From positions 15,681,246 to 15,745,245 of the forward strand of contig OY783200.1 in assembly GCA_963678675.1 (NCBI GenBank): DNA of 64,000 bases. The letters run 5' to 3'. Origin of the DNA: Xiphydria camelus (taxonomy: Eukaryota > Arthropoda > Insecta > Hymenoptera > Xiphydriidae). The notes beneath the pieces were generated by a model, which was not told where the DNA came from, searched no databases, and was given only the letters and a program-made list of their open reading frames with translations. Shown piece after piece: positions 20,539 to 31,312 of the stretch; position 1 is the stretch's first letter, and the number at the start of each line of letters is the position of its first letter. The position numbers were made by a program, and so were the translations under genes.

Positions 20539-22486
20539 ATGGCAGGCACACGGAAATGTGTTACAATACAGGGGTTCTCACAAGGAACCCCAGTATCGGC
20601 GATTGGTCAGGGTGAGCAAGCGGGCCCGCAATCGTCGTCATTATGCGACCGCAGCTTCGTAGAAGTAGGTTCCTTGGCTTCTACAGAGTATAAAGCTACA
20701 AGACACATTCATGATGATAAAAACAAGCCGGACAGCTTTTTTTATGCCTGCGGTTTGTTTACCCCTCCTAAAACCAGACAAAAAATCAACGATAAAGTTC
20801 AAGATGCATACGAATATTATTTTGGATCTAAAATTTCGAATCAAGATAAAAACTGGGTCCCTCACACTGTCCGTGCCAACTGTTACAGAATTTTAAAGAC
20901 ATGTCACAGTACGAAGAACCATTCTAATTTGAAATTTTCATCACCAGTCGTATGGGACATACCAGACAGAAGAGAAGATTGTTTCTTCTGTATGACAGTT
21001 ACAACGTGATATAATTCCAAAAACAGAAATCAAATCAAATATGTATACACAAACAAAGTGAATCCAGCCATTACTATTCAACAAAGTGGTCGTCGGAAGA
21101 AATGTTTAGAAGACCCAGCTATTGATGTAAGTGAAGGAGGGTTTGATGAAGACAGTGACATGGAAGTGAGTGCAAGTGATCTGGAATCAAGTTCAAGTGA
21201 TGGGGAATTCAAAAAAAGAAATAAAGCACCACAGAAATTTAGCCAAGCCGAATTGAGTGATTTAGGCAGATAGCTGGGTGTATCAGAGGAAGCACATGAG
21301 CTTTTGGCGTCTAGGTTGAACCTAGGTTGAAAGAAAAAAATCTCTTGGATAAAGGCACTAAGATAACTGTATATAGAAATCGTGAGAAATAATTGAGAAA
21401 GTTCTTTATACAGGATAAGAAATTAGATTTAGTATATTGTGACAATGTCACCGGACTAATTAATAATTTGGAGACTGGAGTATAAGCCAGCAGAGTAGCG
21501 TCTTTTCATAGACTCCTCAATCCGCAGTCTAAAAGCTATACTACTCCACAACACGAACATTCTAGCTCCGACACCTACAGCTCATTCAACAGCCTTGAAG
21601 GAATCTTATGATAACGTGAGTATAGTTTTTGATAAAATAAATACCCGAGGCCAGCCGGGGCTGATATCATAGCTGGCCTCTTTGTGGTGATTTAAAAATA
21701 ATAGGGATCGTTCTCGAGATGCAGAGCGGAAACATCAAATATCCCTGCTTTTTATGTCTCTTTGACAGCAGAGATCGATCAAATCACTAGAAAAAGAAGG
21801 AATAGCTAGAGCGCAAGTCTTTAGAACCCGGTCACCAAGTGTTTTGAAATCGCCTCTTGTGGATGTATCAAAAATTTTAATTCCACCTTTACATCTCAAA
21901 CTTGGCCTAATGACTCAGTTCCTCAAAGCTTTGGATAAGTCAAGCGAATGTTTTAAATATATTGCGCAGAAAATGCATACACTCTCTCTCTCTCTCAGTG
22001 ACGCCAAATTAGAGGCAGGTATTTTTGACGGCCCGAAAATTCGGCAACTATTTAACGATGTCACTTTTACAGATCATATGACGAAAACGGAGCGAGCTGC
22101 ATGGATAAGTTTTCGCGATGTATGCCAGAATTTCCTTGGAAATAAGAAAAGTCCAAATTATAAGAAGCTGGTGAGTGACATGATAGAAGAATTTCAAGTT
22201 CTAGGTTGCAATATGACTATTAAAATGCATTTCTTAGATTCACATATCGATTTCTTTCCAAAAAAAACTAGGTGACTCCAGTGAAGAACATGGAGAAAGG
22301 TGCCATCAAGACATGAAGGACATGGAAAAACGATATCAAGGGACGTGGGGTGTCAATATGATGGCAGACTATTGCTGGAGTTTGAAACGAAATGTTGTGA
22401 AGGATAAGAAAAGTAATAAGCGACGTTCACTCCGTCGATCGTTTGAAGACAAGCTAGTTAGGTATCACAAACGAAGTAAGGACTAA
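20539..22486 (+). pseudogene. TE A transposase-like gene, LHIKLGLMK family, near full length but decayed
   Basis: The start ATG (20539) is in the context GCCATCATGGCAGG, conserved in copies B and C, and the first residues MAGTRKCVTIQGFSQG are shared. Zinc-binding pairs follow: FFYACG (Cys), WVPHTVRANC and DCFFC, with the other copies showing full CxxC pairs (CYVCG, CASC, CYFC). A TGA at 21007 replaces a Gly codon and is followed in frame by YNSKNRNQ, then an acidic linker, a stop (21271) and a frameshift, FFIQDKKLDLVYCDN, RLFIDSSIRSLKAILLH (21495), YPCFLCLFDSRDR (21740), and after a gap PLHLKLGLMTQFLKALD (21890), GIFDGPKIRQLF, AWISFRDVCQNFLGN, then after another shift GERCHQDMKDMEKRYQG and MMADYCW. 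The catalytic residues are unknown to me. Conserved Asp, Glu and His positions (RLFIDSS, GER-HQD) are candidates. Confidence 0.75.
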
Positions 22487-22939
22487 TGATATTTTCTTTT
22501 ATTCTTTTTCCTTTTCGTATTTATTCAATTTTTATTATTTTTATTCGTTGTTATCGGTCTTATTAGTAGTATTGAGGCAAGGGGAACTCACGTTCAAAAA
22601 GTCCCCCAAGGGAACAAAAACCTACTACGTCCACATCATTGTTCCCGGGTTAGGCTGATAGTAGGGGGGGGGGGGGGGGTAGCATAAAATATTATTACCT
22701 CACACACGACTAAGGTGCCAATGAATTACTAGGTTATGCGGTCACGAGATTGGAAGGTCATGGTGTTATGAAATTTATCATTTGAGTGGTTAAAGTACAC
22801 ATATGGCTCGTACATACTAAGTTTCGAGGTTTAATGATATACAAATCTCCTTACAGCGTTATGGGGTAAAGGGTTTATGAGATTTATGGGTTATGGAGTT
22901 TAAGAATTTAATGGCTTTGGGGTTTTTTGTGTTGAATAA
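22487..22939. other. 3' non-coding part of TE A with a 16-base G run
   Basis: AT-rich, no gene. A homopolymer of 16 G lies at 22664-22679. Confidence 0.5.
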
Positions 22940-23445
22940 TTATTGCTGATTTGACCTTGAAATGAACTTGACCCTGACATACTGGAGGCAAACGAACCTC
23001 GAATTCTGACTCAATGACCTCGAAAACATATTGACGTAGTAGTTTATTCCCGTGAAGACGCATTTTCTTATTTTTGCAATTGTCATATGAACCTTCCATA
23101 CAATAACATGAAGTGACCTTGAAATAACCTTGGGGGTTGTTATCAAAAAAATTGAATACATATCTGGACGTAAAATTTCCCGTTCTTTCAGAATCTGCAG
23201 TCAAAAATTAATTTTTGGCAGAATAACTATATTTGACCTTGAAATAACCTTGAATTTGACCTTGTTTGATCAAACGGACATCGGATTTGGATTCAGCGAC
23301 CCCAAAAATATATAGGAATAATAATTTGAATCGATTTGACTATTTTCCAGGATTTGACCTTGAAATGACCTTGAATTTGACGTGATGGAGTCAAACGGAC
23401 ACCGGATTCGGATTCAGCGACCTTAAACACATAAAGATATACTGG
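22940..23445. repeat. Right subterminal AGGTCA array of TE A
   Basis: Repeated motifs on the minus strand read TCAAGGTCA, often as pairs TCAAGGTCATTTCAAGGTCA, giving AGGTCA direct repeats with 5-bp spacing. The extended half-site TCAAGGTCA is the consensus bound by FTZ-F1/SF-1 and ERR-type nuclear receptors. The equivalent arrays lie at 19786-19976, 31420-31850, 59898-60325 and 62090-62370. Confidence 0.7.
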
Positions 23446-23859
23446 TCTAGCATAAGAAGCATTTTTTGGATTTTTTTTTGTGGAGCTGTGATTATGATGA
23501 CAGAAGAAAACGATCGCCAAGAAGCTATTGCAAAGCAAAAAAAATGAAAAAAGAAAGAAAATGCAGCTTTTGTTCAACTCTACTACGTGTCATGATCCAA
23601 GAAGGTATAACTTACCCACAAGTACTGAGATAGCCGCTGTTTTCGTGCCGACGGAGTACGGTAATGTACCACAAGCACACATAACTGTGCATGAACGTGG
23701 AAAAGAGATAAAAACATTGCAACATATAGATCCAAATGTAGAGCCAATGCTTTACCCATTGTTTAAACTAATTGGTGAACATGGATGGAATGAAGAATTA
23801 AAAACAAAAAGTGGCAAAAAGTTAAACCATTTTGACTACATTAATTATCATTTGTATTA

Positions 23860-24460
23860 CACAGGTTTACAAAAAAAAAGTCCGGACTATTTGACCGGAC
23901 CATGGTATTCCGAGGTATTTTTGCGTCCTGAATCCGATCCCGAGGTCATCTGAGCCCCATCATGTCAGGAAAACGAGATTTCAAGGTCATTTAGAGGTTA
24001 AAATGACCATTTTTGGAACCGGACCCGGGACAATTTCTCAAGCGACCTGTTGAGTTGGAGGGTAGCTGTTTAGGTCTTGAATACCTTCCAAACATTGGAA
24101 TGGAGTCCTAAATTTCGACCGGGACTATCACAGAACCACCCCAGTGGATAAAATGTTGCCATGTGATCGTTGTATCTCGCGGATTACGATCTCCCTGTCA
24201 AGGCATCCAATTCCGGCGATCCGTTCACTGTGATATATTGACAGTGGACCCAGCACTGACCCTAATGGTCTTAGAACCTTAGAGTCATGCTCTGGATGCT
24301 GCTCAGGGCAGTCCCATTTCCTTATTTATTTATTTCGAAATCTTGTTTTTCTGACGTGATGTGGCTCAGATGACCTCGGGATCGAATTCAGGACGCAAAA
24401 ATACCTCGGAATACCATGGTCCGGTCAAATAGTCCGGACTTTTTTTTTTGTAAACCTGTG
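23860..24460. mobile_element. E1: short CACAG-ended fold-back with TTA target duplication
   Basis: Both ends are CACAGGTTTACAAAAAAAA / complement. The arms continue with GTCCGGACTATTTGACCGG and ATTCCGAGGTATTTTTGCG. TTA lies on both sides (23857-23859 and 24461-24463). The loop (about 23960-24350) has no gene. The termini resemble those of TE D (CACAGGCACACAAAAAAAA type), so E1 is probably a non-autonomous relative. Confidence 0.8.
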
Positions 24461-24466
24461 TTATCG

Positions 24467-25901
24467 AGCTGTGTGAAGTTAGCACCACCACCTTCGAAAT
24501 TTAGAAATCTAATACACCAAGGTAGGACCAATTTTTGATCATGAATGACCATTAAATTTTTTCGCTTGACCACCTTTCGTTTAGGAGACATAGCAGTTTT
24601 TTACTTGGGGGTGCTAACTTCACGCTGGCACCCCCACTAATCTGAATACTCAAAATTCACTGTTTTGAATACACCAACGTAGAACCAATTATTGACCATG
24701 AATGACCATTAAATTATTTCGTTTGATCACCTTTCGTTTAAGAGAAATAGCCATTTTTATCTGGGGGTGCTAACTTCACGTTTCTTAATTCAGATCCCCC
24801 GTTACTAATAAACAAATTAGCGACAATCCGATGATTGATCATTTTACAGGAAGGCCTGTAGAGGAATGACCACCATTTACTTTTTCGTAACCAACCCCCA
24901 TTTCGTTGATCAAGGCACTTTTACCCGTTAGACGGCCTATTTCTAATTTCATTCGACTGCACCCGCCAGTAATAAACAAATTAGCGACAATCCGACGATT
25001 GACCATTTTGCAGGAAGGCCTGTAGAGGAATGACCACTATTTACTTTTTCTTAACCAACCCCCATTTCGTTGATAAAGGCACTTTCACCCGTTAGACGGC
25101 CTATTTCTAATTTCATTCAACTGCACCCGCTATTAATAAACAAATTAGCGACAATCCGACGATTGACCATTTTGCAGGAAGGCCTGTAGAGGGATGACCA
25201 CCATTTACTTTTTCGTAACCAACCCCCATTTCGCTGATAAAGGCATTTTCACCCGTGAGACGGCCTATTTCTAATTTTATTCGACTGCACCCGCTATTAA
25301 TAAACAAATTAGCGACAATCCGACGATTGTCTATTTTGCAGGAAGGCCTGTAGAGAAATGACTACCATTTACTTTTTCTTAACCAACCCCCATTTCGTTG
25401 ATAAAGGCACTTTCACCCGTGAAACGGCCTATTTCTAATTTCATTCAACTGCACCCGCTATTAATAAACAAATTAGCGACAATCCAACGATTGACCATTT
25501 TGCAGGAAGGCCTGTGGAAGAATGACTCTCATTTACTTTTTCGTAACCAACCCCCATTTCGTTGATAAAGGCACTTTCGCATGACACGGCCGTCTCACGG
25601 GTGAAGTGCCTTTATCAACGAAATGGGGGTTGGTTAAGAAAAAGTAAATAGTGGTCATTCCTCTACAGGCCTTCCTGCAAAATGGTCAATCGTCGGATTA
25701 TCGCTAATCTGTTTATTAATAACGGGGGATCTGAATTAAGAAACGTGAAGTTAGCGCCCCCAGGTAAAAATTGCTATATCTCTTAAACGAAAGGTGAGCA
25801 AACGAAATAATTTAATGGTCATTCATGGTTAATAATTGGTCCTACATTGGTGTATTCAAATTAGTGAATTTTGAAGGTGGGGTTGCTAACTTCACACAGC
25901 T
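24467..25901. mobile_element. E2: inverted-terminus element with 9-bp target duplication and internal minisatellite
   Basis: Ends are AGCTGTGTGAAGTTAGC (24467) and its complement (to 25901). The right flank reads GCATTATCG (25902-25910). The left flank is GTATTATCG, now split by E1 (23854-23859 joined to 24461-24466). A 9-bp near-identical duplication (8 bp exact from ATTATCG outward minus one mismatch) fits hAT-, P- or Mutator-type elements; I cannot choose. Removing E1, E2 and one duplication restores the Helitron frame YHLYYRKGK. No transposase is present. Confidence 0.75.
24807..25590 (+). repeat. Minisatellite, five units of 164 bp
   Basis: Units begin with AATAAACAAATTAGCGACAA at 24807, 24971, 25135, 25299 and 25463. 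They share CAGGAAGGCCTGTAGAG and AACCAACCCCCATTTCG. The units differ at scattered sites. A partial unit in inverted orientation follows at 25600-25720 and forms the right arm of E2. Confidence 0.85.
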
Positions 25902-26164
25902 GCATTATCGTAAGGGTAAAGAAGAAAAGTATGTTTTCAATCCTTTGCATCATGGTGGAAAATTATCTGAACAGTGGATAGTTGAACGATGGGTTTGTAT
26001 TGAATCTGAACGATTAACATACATACGTTTGAATCAACATAAAATAAAAGCATCTTCTTATAGTGGTTTGCAAGATTGGTTAAACAACACTTCAGATAAA
26101 ACTGGAAGTTCAATTGGGCGTCAAGTTGTACTACCTTCAAGCTATCTTGGAGGTCCGCGTTATA

Positions 26165-27026
26165 CAGGGTGACATTTTGAAAACTTGTCACCCTAATATC
26201 TTAGAAAGTTACAGATTTTCTAAAAAAAATACGGTTTCGGCAGTGGAGAGGGGGAATCAAAATGACATAATCGGAGACGCACCCACTCCAACCCTCTTAG
26301 GGGTAGCCCCCCAACTTTGTAATCTTAAATAGCAACCTCTCCCATGTATGATACAGCGTTTGAAAGCTCTTTGAAAATGCTTTACAACAACACCAAATTT
26401 TGGTACTTTTCGATGAGTAGTTTTAGCGCTAATCGAGAAAGAAACTGCTTGAAGTAAGTTTTGTCAATTTATTTATTAAAGGTCAATTATGTTACAATAC
26501 ATTTTCAAAGTGATTTCCATTAACTGATCTTACTCCCTGCGATTTCTTCTTATGGGGACATCTGAAATCTGTTGTTTTTCAAACTCAACCAGCAAGCATT
26601 AACCAACTGAAACAGAGAATTACGCAAGAATGTCGCAAAATTTCAAGAACAACATTTGAAAAAGTTCGAAAAATCAATGGAAATCATTTCGAAAATATAT
26701 TGTAACGTAATTGACCTTTATAAATAAATTGACAACTTACTTCTAGCAGTTTCTTTCTCGATTTGCGCAAAAATTACTCATCGAAAGGTACCAAAATTTG
26801 GTGTTGTTGTAAAGCATTTTTAAAGAGCTTTCCAACGCTGTATCACACATGGGGGGTTGCTATTTAAGACTACAAAGTTGGGGGGCTACCCCTAAGGGAG
26901 ATGGAGGGGGTGCGTCTCCGATTATGTCATTTTGGTTCCCCCTCTCCACTACCGAAACTGTTTTTTTTTAGAAAATCTGTAATTTTCTGAGATATTGGGG
27001 TGGCAAGTTTTCAAAATGTCACCCTG
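26165..27026. mobile_element. E3: CAGGGTG-ended fold-back with mariner transposase end, TA target
   Basis: Ends are CAGGGTGACATTTTG and its complement, flanked by TA on both sides (26163-26164, 27027-27028). Arms of about 330 bp face each other. Between them lies the C-terminal part of a mariner-like transposase. The element interrupts the Helitron gene after GGPRY. Confidence 0.8.
26528..26705 (+). pseudogene. Mariner-like transposase, C-terminal 58 residues
   Basis: The frame reads TPCDFFLWGHLKS, LKQRITQECRKIS and NGNHFENIL followed by TAA. D-F-F-L-W-G at the third acidic position of the DDE/D triad is a hallmark of Tc1/mariner-type enzymes in insects; the Asp here would be the third catalytic residue. 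The first two are absent. The left arm of the element carries the same final codons (NGNHFENVL, stop) in reverse at about 26485-26520, so the fold-back arose by inverted duplication of the 3' end of an autonomous element. Confidence 0.75.
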
Positions 27027-28584
27027 TAGGTTAAACAGTTATAATAACGCGATGTGTATTTGTGCGGAATCCAGACTTATTCATCGCAATGACATGTGAT
27101 CCGACGAACCCGGATATATTAAATAATATTCCGAAAGGTGATACATCAAATAATCATCCAATGTTATGTTGTCGCGTATCTAAACAACACTGTAACAAAT
27201 TGTTGGAAGTACTCAATTGCAAAAATAAGAAAAAAGGTGGAATTTTTGGAAAATGCATTGCCTATTGTTATACAATAGAGTTTCAAAAGAGAGGACTCCC
27301 GCACATGCATTTGTTGCTCACATTCGATGCCGAGGGGGGGTAAGCGGTATTTGAGGGAAAATATTGACGAAATTTTATCCGCACGAATTTGTTTTTGTGA
27401 AGATGAGGGTTGTTTCATAAATACTCGAATGATGCATGGTCCATGTGGGATTGATAAATTAAATGCACCACGTATGAAAAACAAAATTTGTGGCGAATGT
27501 AAATTGAAGTTAAAGAACGATAGACTGGCCGAATGCAATAACTGCAATAATTTAGGTAAAATATGTTCTAAAGGATTTCCAAAGGATCAAAAGACCAAAA
27601 GATGAAAGGGTTACTATTGGTAAACGAGAAATTGATAATAGCATGATGGTAGCACACTCACCTTACTTGGTTAAATTAATGAGAAGCTATGTAATCACAG
27701 AAATTATAAATACTATATATAAAATCTGTAAAATATATTCACAAATATATTCATAAAGGATATGATGCTGCTATAATTGATATGGTAAAATCAAGAGATG
27801 ATGGAGAAATCATCTATGACGGAACTAACCGTCATTTGGACGCACGATATGTTGGTCCATATGAGGCCAGCTGGCATTTGATAAAATATTATATTCAAGA
27901 CAAGACCCATCACGTTGAATTGCTTCCAGTTCATCTCGAAAATAAGCAAACAGTGTATTTCAATAATGATGCGACAGGAAAGCAAATGGCAAATGCTCTA
28001 GAAAAAAATATAAAGCTTACAGCCTTTTTTGACTACTGTCAGAAGCATACAGAGGTTTTGTATAAAGATTTCCCAACAAATAAAACATGGAGTAATGGAA
28101 AAGAGTGGAAAGAACGACAAGCCTTCTTCAATATGCTCGGCCGTATATATACAGTTTCTCCTTCGGTCGGATAACTTTTCTATTTGAGAATTCTACTAAA
28201 CAATATTGAAAGTCCTAAGGGATTTGATTGGCTTTATGTATATGAAAATAAAAAATTTGATTCATACGCCAACGTATGCTTAGCAAGGAATTTAATTTAA
28301 AATAATTATGGATATATGAAAATCATTGAAGAAGCTTGCGTTAGCAAATATCCAAAACGGATCAGAAGTTTGTTTTTGTGCTTCTTTTAGTACATTGTAA
28401 CCACGCTGAGCCTGAAAAGATTTGGGAGGAATTTAATTCTCAAATGTCAGAAGATTTTATGCTAAGATACAAAAATTTGTTAATGACGTGGTAATTGGCG
28501 TACGCCTGCATTGTGCGCAAGCTAATAAGTTACGGAAAAAGTATGAACAATGATTTTCCTTCAATGCCTAAAATTGACTTACAA

Positions 28585-31312
28585 TTAGAGAAAGTTTTTA
28601 AATAAAAGGAAAAGCTTGATAGAACCAAGCATGCCAGGCTGGCCGAAGAGATGGCAGAGAAAATGAACTATGAATAAAATATTGTTTACAGTAAAGTAAA
28701 AAACCTCCTTGAAAATCTGAACACAAAGCAGAATAGATGTTTCTTTATTTACGGTCCAGGAGGAACTGGAAAAGCATTCGTTTATGAAGCTGTATATCAC
28801 TTAGCAATTTCTATGGATGAAAAGGTGGAATGTATCGCATTTTCCAGTATTGCCGCAACGTTATTGCCAAAGGGCAGAGGAATCATATTATAATATGTTG
28901 AAGTTGCCTATTCCTCTCACAGCACTCAATTTCAAGATTAAAACCAAATTCAAATGAAGGAAAATACATTAAAGAGACAGTTATTGTTGTATGGGACGAA
29001 GCTCCTATGTCGCCTAAATATATGTTAGATATTTGTGATAAAAAAAAGTTTAAAGAACTTGTGCGCAATTCTAATCCGTTTAGCGGAAAAGTAATGTTGC
29101 TTGGAGGAGATTTAGCCAAGTTTTACCAATAAAGAAAAAATGTATTTCACGCTAATGAAATAATGGCATTAAGCATTAAATACCCTAATTTATGGAAGCA
29201 ATTCGAAGTTATTGAACTAACTGAGAATAGCATGCTGATAATAATTCTAAAAAATTTGCGTAAGATATTATATTTTTAAAATTGGCAATGGTTCAACGAA
29301 TGACAAAGATGAAATGGTAGAATTGCCAAATAATTGCATTACCAAGAATTCGCTTCACAAGACTATATTCTCAGAATGTATTAAAAAACGAGATTGGAAG
29401 CGAATGTGCGATTGTGCAATTTTAGCAGCAAAAAATAATGACGTTGATATACACAATGAATGTGTGCTTAATATGCTACCAGGTGAAACTAAAACATATA
29501 CCAGCATTGACCTCGCTGAAAGTTGGAAAGGACCACCATTAGCAAATGAAGTTCTACAAAGATTCATTCATCCTGGCTTTTCGCAGCCAAAATAAAAAAT
29601 AAAAAAGGTGTGAGTGCCGTTGTACTCACGGAGGATGTGTAAACATCTTATAATTATCTGCGGTCCGAGTTTAATTGAGGAATATGACGTCGTAGTTCGA
29701 CATGAAGAAGTTTAATTTTTTCTATAATGAAATATTTATTATTATTATATTAGATTTATAATTTACTACAGCCCGTCCCGGCTTCGCACGGGTAGATTGT
29801 GGATTGATTTTGTCCGTCCACCATTGTTTAAATACATTTTTAATACAAAACTTTTAGTATTTTTCCCGGGCTACGCAATGGTCATATTGGATTTGACCTT
29901 GACCATGACCTTCAAGGTTATATCAAGGTCAAATTAATTTTTTTCACGTTCAAATGTGTCCTTGACCATTTTTTTTCATGTTACCTTTATTGTCAGCGGA
30001 GGTCAAATTTAGGTCAAGTATAGTTCGACTTTTTGAACACCCTGTATAAGATTTACTATCTCAGAAACCTTCGCGGATATGCGTCCAACTGTTCCCCAAA
30101 TTTTCATCGCAATCGGATGAAAGGTTTAGGAAGGCATAATAATCATCCGTACCGGTACTTTTTGAATACACTGTATAAGATTTACTAACTCAGAAACCTT
30201 CGCGGGCATGCGTCCAACCATTCCCCAACTTTTCATCACAATCGGATGAACGGTTTAGGAAGGCATAATAATCATCAGTACCGGTACTTTTTGAACACCT
30301 TTTATGAGATTTACTAACTCAGAAACCTTCGCGGGTATGCGTCCAACCATTCCCCAAAGTTTCATCGCAATCGGATGAACGGTTTAGGAAAGCATAATAA
30401 TCATCCGTACCGGTACTTTTTGAACACCATGTATAAGATGTACTAACTCATCGCAATCGGATGAACGGTTTAGGAAGGCATAATAATCATCCGTACCGGT
30501 ACTTTTTGAACACCCTGTATAAGATTTACTAAGTCAAACCTTCGCGGATATGCGTCCAACTGTTCCCCAAATTTTCGTCGCAATCGGATGAACGGTTTAG
30601 GAAGGCATAATAATCATCCGTACCGGTACTTTTTGAACACCCTGTATAAGATTTACTAACTCAGAAACCTTCGCGGGCATGCGTCCAACCATTCCCCAAC
30701 TTTTCATCGCAATCGGATGAACGGTTTAGGAAGGCATTTGATATTACCTTAAAGGTCACGGTCAAGGTCAAATCCAATACGACCACTGGGTAGCCACGGG
30801 AAAATCCTTAAAGTTTTGTATTAAACATTTTTCTCTAAAATGTTTTCCTGTTGAGATAATCCAGCTTGCGCGAATAGTATGCGCAGTAGCGCCACACACA
30901 CACTGACGCAGTCACATGTACACGGCTTACGTCTGACGCTCGATTTCCCAGGAAGGTCCCACCGTAGAGCCATAGCATAGATGTTTACACATCAAAAATA
31001 ACAGTATTGTTATTTTACTTCGAAACTTGAACATAGATAAGGGTCTCTGCAACGGGGCAAGAATGAGAGTGTTGAAAATGGGTGAAAGATTATTGACATG
31101 TGAAATAATTACTGGTGATAAAAAAGGAAAAGTTGTACTCATACCTAAAATCACTCTCTAATTGATGATAGTAACTTTTCATGCGAGTTGCACAGGCATC
31201 AGTTTCCAATAAAATTGGCCTTTGTTATGTCAATAAACAAGTCACAAGAGGATAAACATTTTCTAAAATTGGGATTGATCTGAGAAATGAAGTGTTTAGT
31301 CACGGACAATTA
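28585..31312 (+). pseudogene. Helitron RepHel, Pif1-like helicase part, broken
   Basis: The 5'-3' helicase motifs appear in order: FIYGPGGTGKA (28741, Walker A with the usual Thr/Ser after GK replaced by Ala), VIVWDEAPMSPK (28986, Walker B), VMLLGGDLAKF (29092), then WKQFEVIELTENSM and, at 29314-29595, ECVLNMLPGETKTY. The gene is interrupted by HINE copy 3 and resumes at about 31000 with VLLLRNLNIDKGLCNGARMR and GKVVLIPKITL, then in shifted frames FPIKLAFVMSINKSQ and TFSKIGIDLRNEVFSHGQL (to 31310). Many frameshifts and stops lie between 28560 and 29310. TE B cuts it after the last motif. Confidence 0.85.
29607..30993 (-). mobile_element. HINE copy 3, complete ends, inside Helitron helicase gene
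   Basis: On the minus strand the 5' terminus GATGTGTAAACATCT begins at 30993 and the 3' hairpin end CACACC is at 29607. T runs (A runs on plus) flank both sides. About six 129-bp units lie between 30040 and 30740, some shortened. Helicase coding sequence stops before and resumes after the element. Confidence 0.8.

Larger units (their letters stand above)
19721..23490 (+). mobile_element. TE A: CACAG-type element, left end truncated
   Basis: From 19721 the sequence matches TE D from its base 60077 onward, so about 290 bp of the left end are missing. The left subterminal region has TCAAGGTCA-type repeats (19786-19976). The transposase-like gene follows on the plus strand (20539-22486). The right subterminal region (22940-23440) has the same repeats inverted. 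The right end reads TTTTTTTTTTGTGGAGCTGTG (23470-23490), a degraded form of the TE D end. A Helitron gene starts directly after. Confidence 0.7.
23528..28174 (+). pseudogene. Helitron RepHel, N-terminal and Rep (HUH) part
   Basis: 23590-23860 encodes RRYNLPTSTEIAAVFVP, then PNVEPMLYPLF and GEHGWNE, typical of the helitron-like N-terminal domain. After insertions the gene goes on with NPLHHGGKLSEQWIVE, LTYIRLNQHK, GLQDWLNN and VVLPSSYLGGPR (25940-26162). The Rep part 27062-27343 reads NPDLFIAMTCDPTNPDI and EFQKRGLPHMHLLLTF, the HUH nuclease motif with its His pair, which nicks and joins single-stranded ends in rolling-circle transposition. A Cys-rich segment follows (ICGECKLKLK...CNNCNNLG), then LDARYVGPYEASWHL, ELLPVHLENKQTVYF and GRIYTVSPS (27782-28174). 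Frameshifts near 27050 and 27335 and stops near 27720 show decay. The catalytic Tyr region was not clearly identified. Confidence 0.85.
23491..31312 (+). mobile_element. Helitron Rep-helicase gene region, cut by four later insertions
   Basis: Pieces of one Helitron gene lie in order on the plus strand: N-terminal region 23528-23859, 25911-26162, Rep 27029-27605, linker 27606-28560, helicase 28585-29606 and 30994-31312. The insertions are E1 (23860-24460) plus E2 (24467-25901), E3 (26165-27026), HINE copy 3 (29607-30993) and TE B (31313 on). No Helitron 5' or 3' end was found; the right part of the helicase beyond 31312 is not seen. Confidence 0.8.

Noticed and set aside
24807..25590. Regular repeats that could suggest a CRISPR array
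   Set aside because: Units are 164 bp with no short-repeat/unique-spacer pattern, and the setting is eukaryotic TE DNA.
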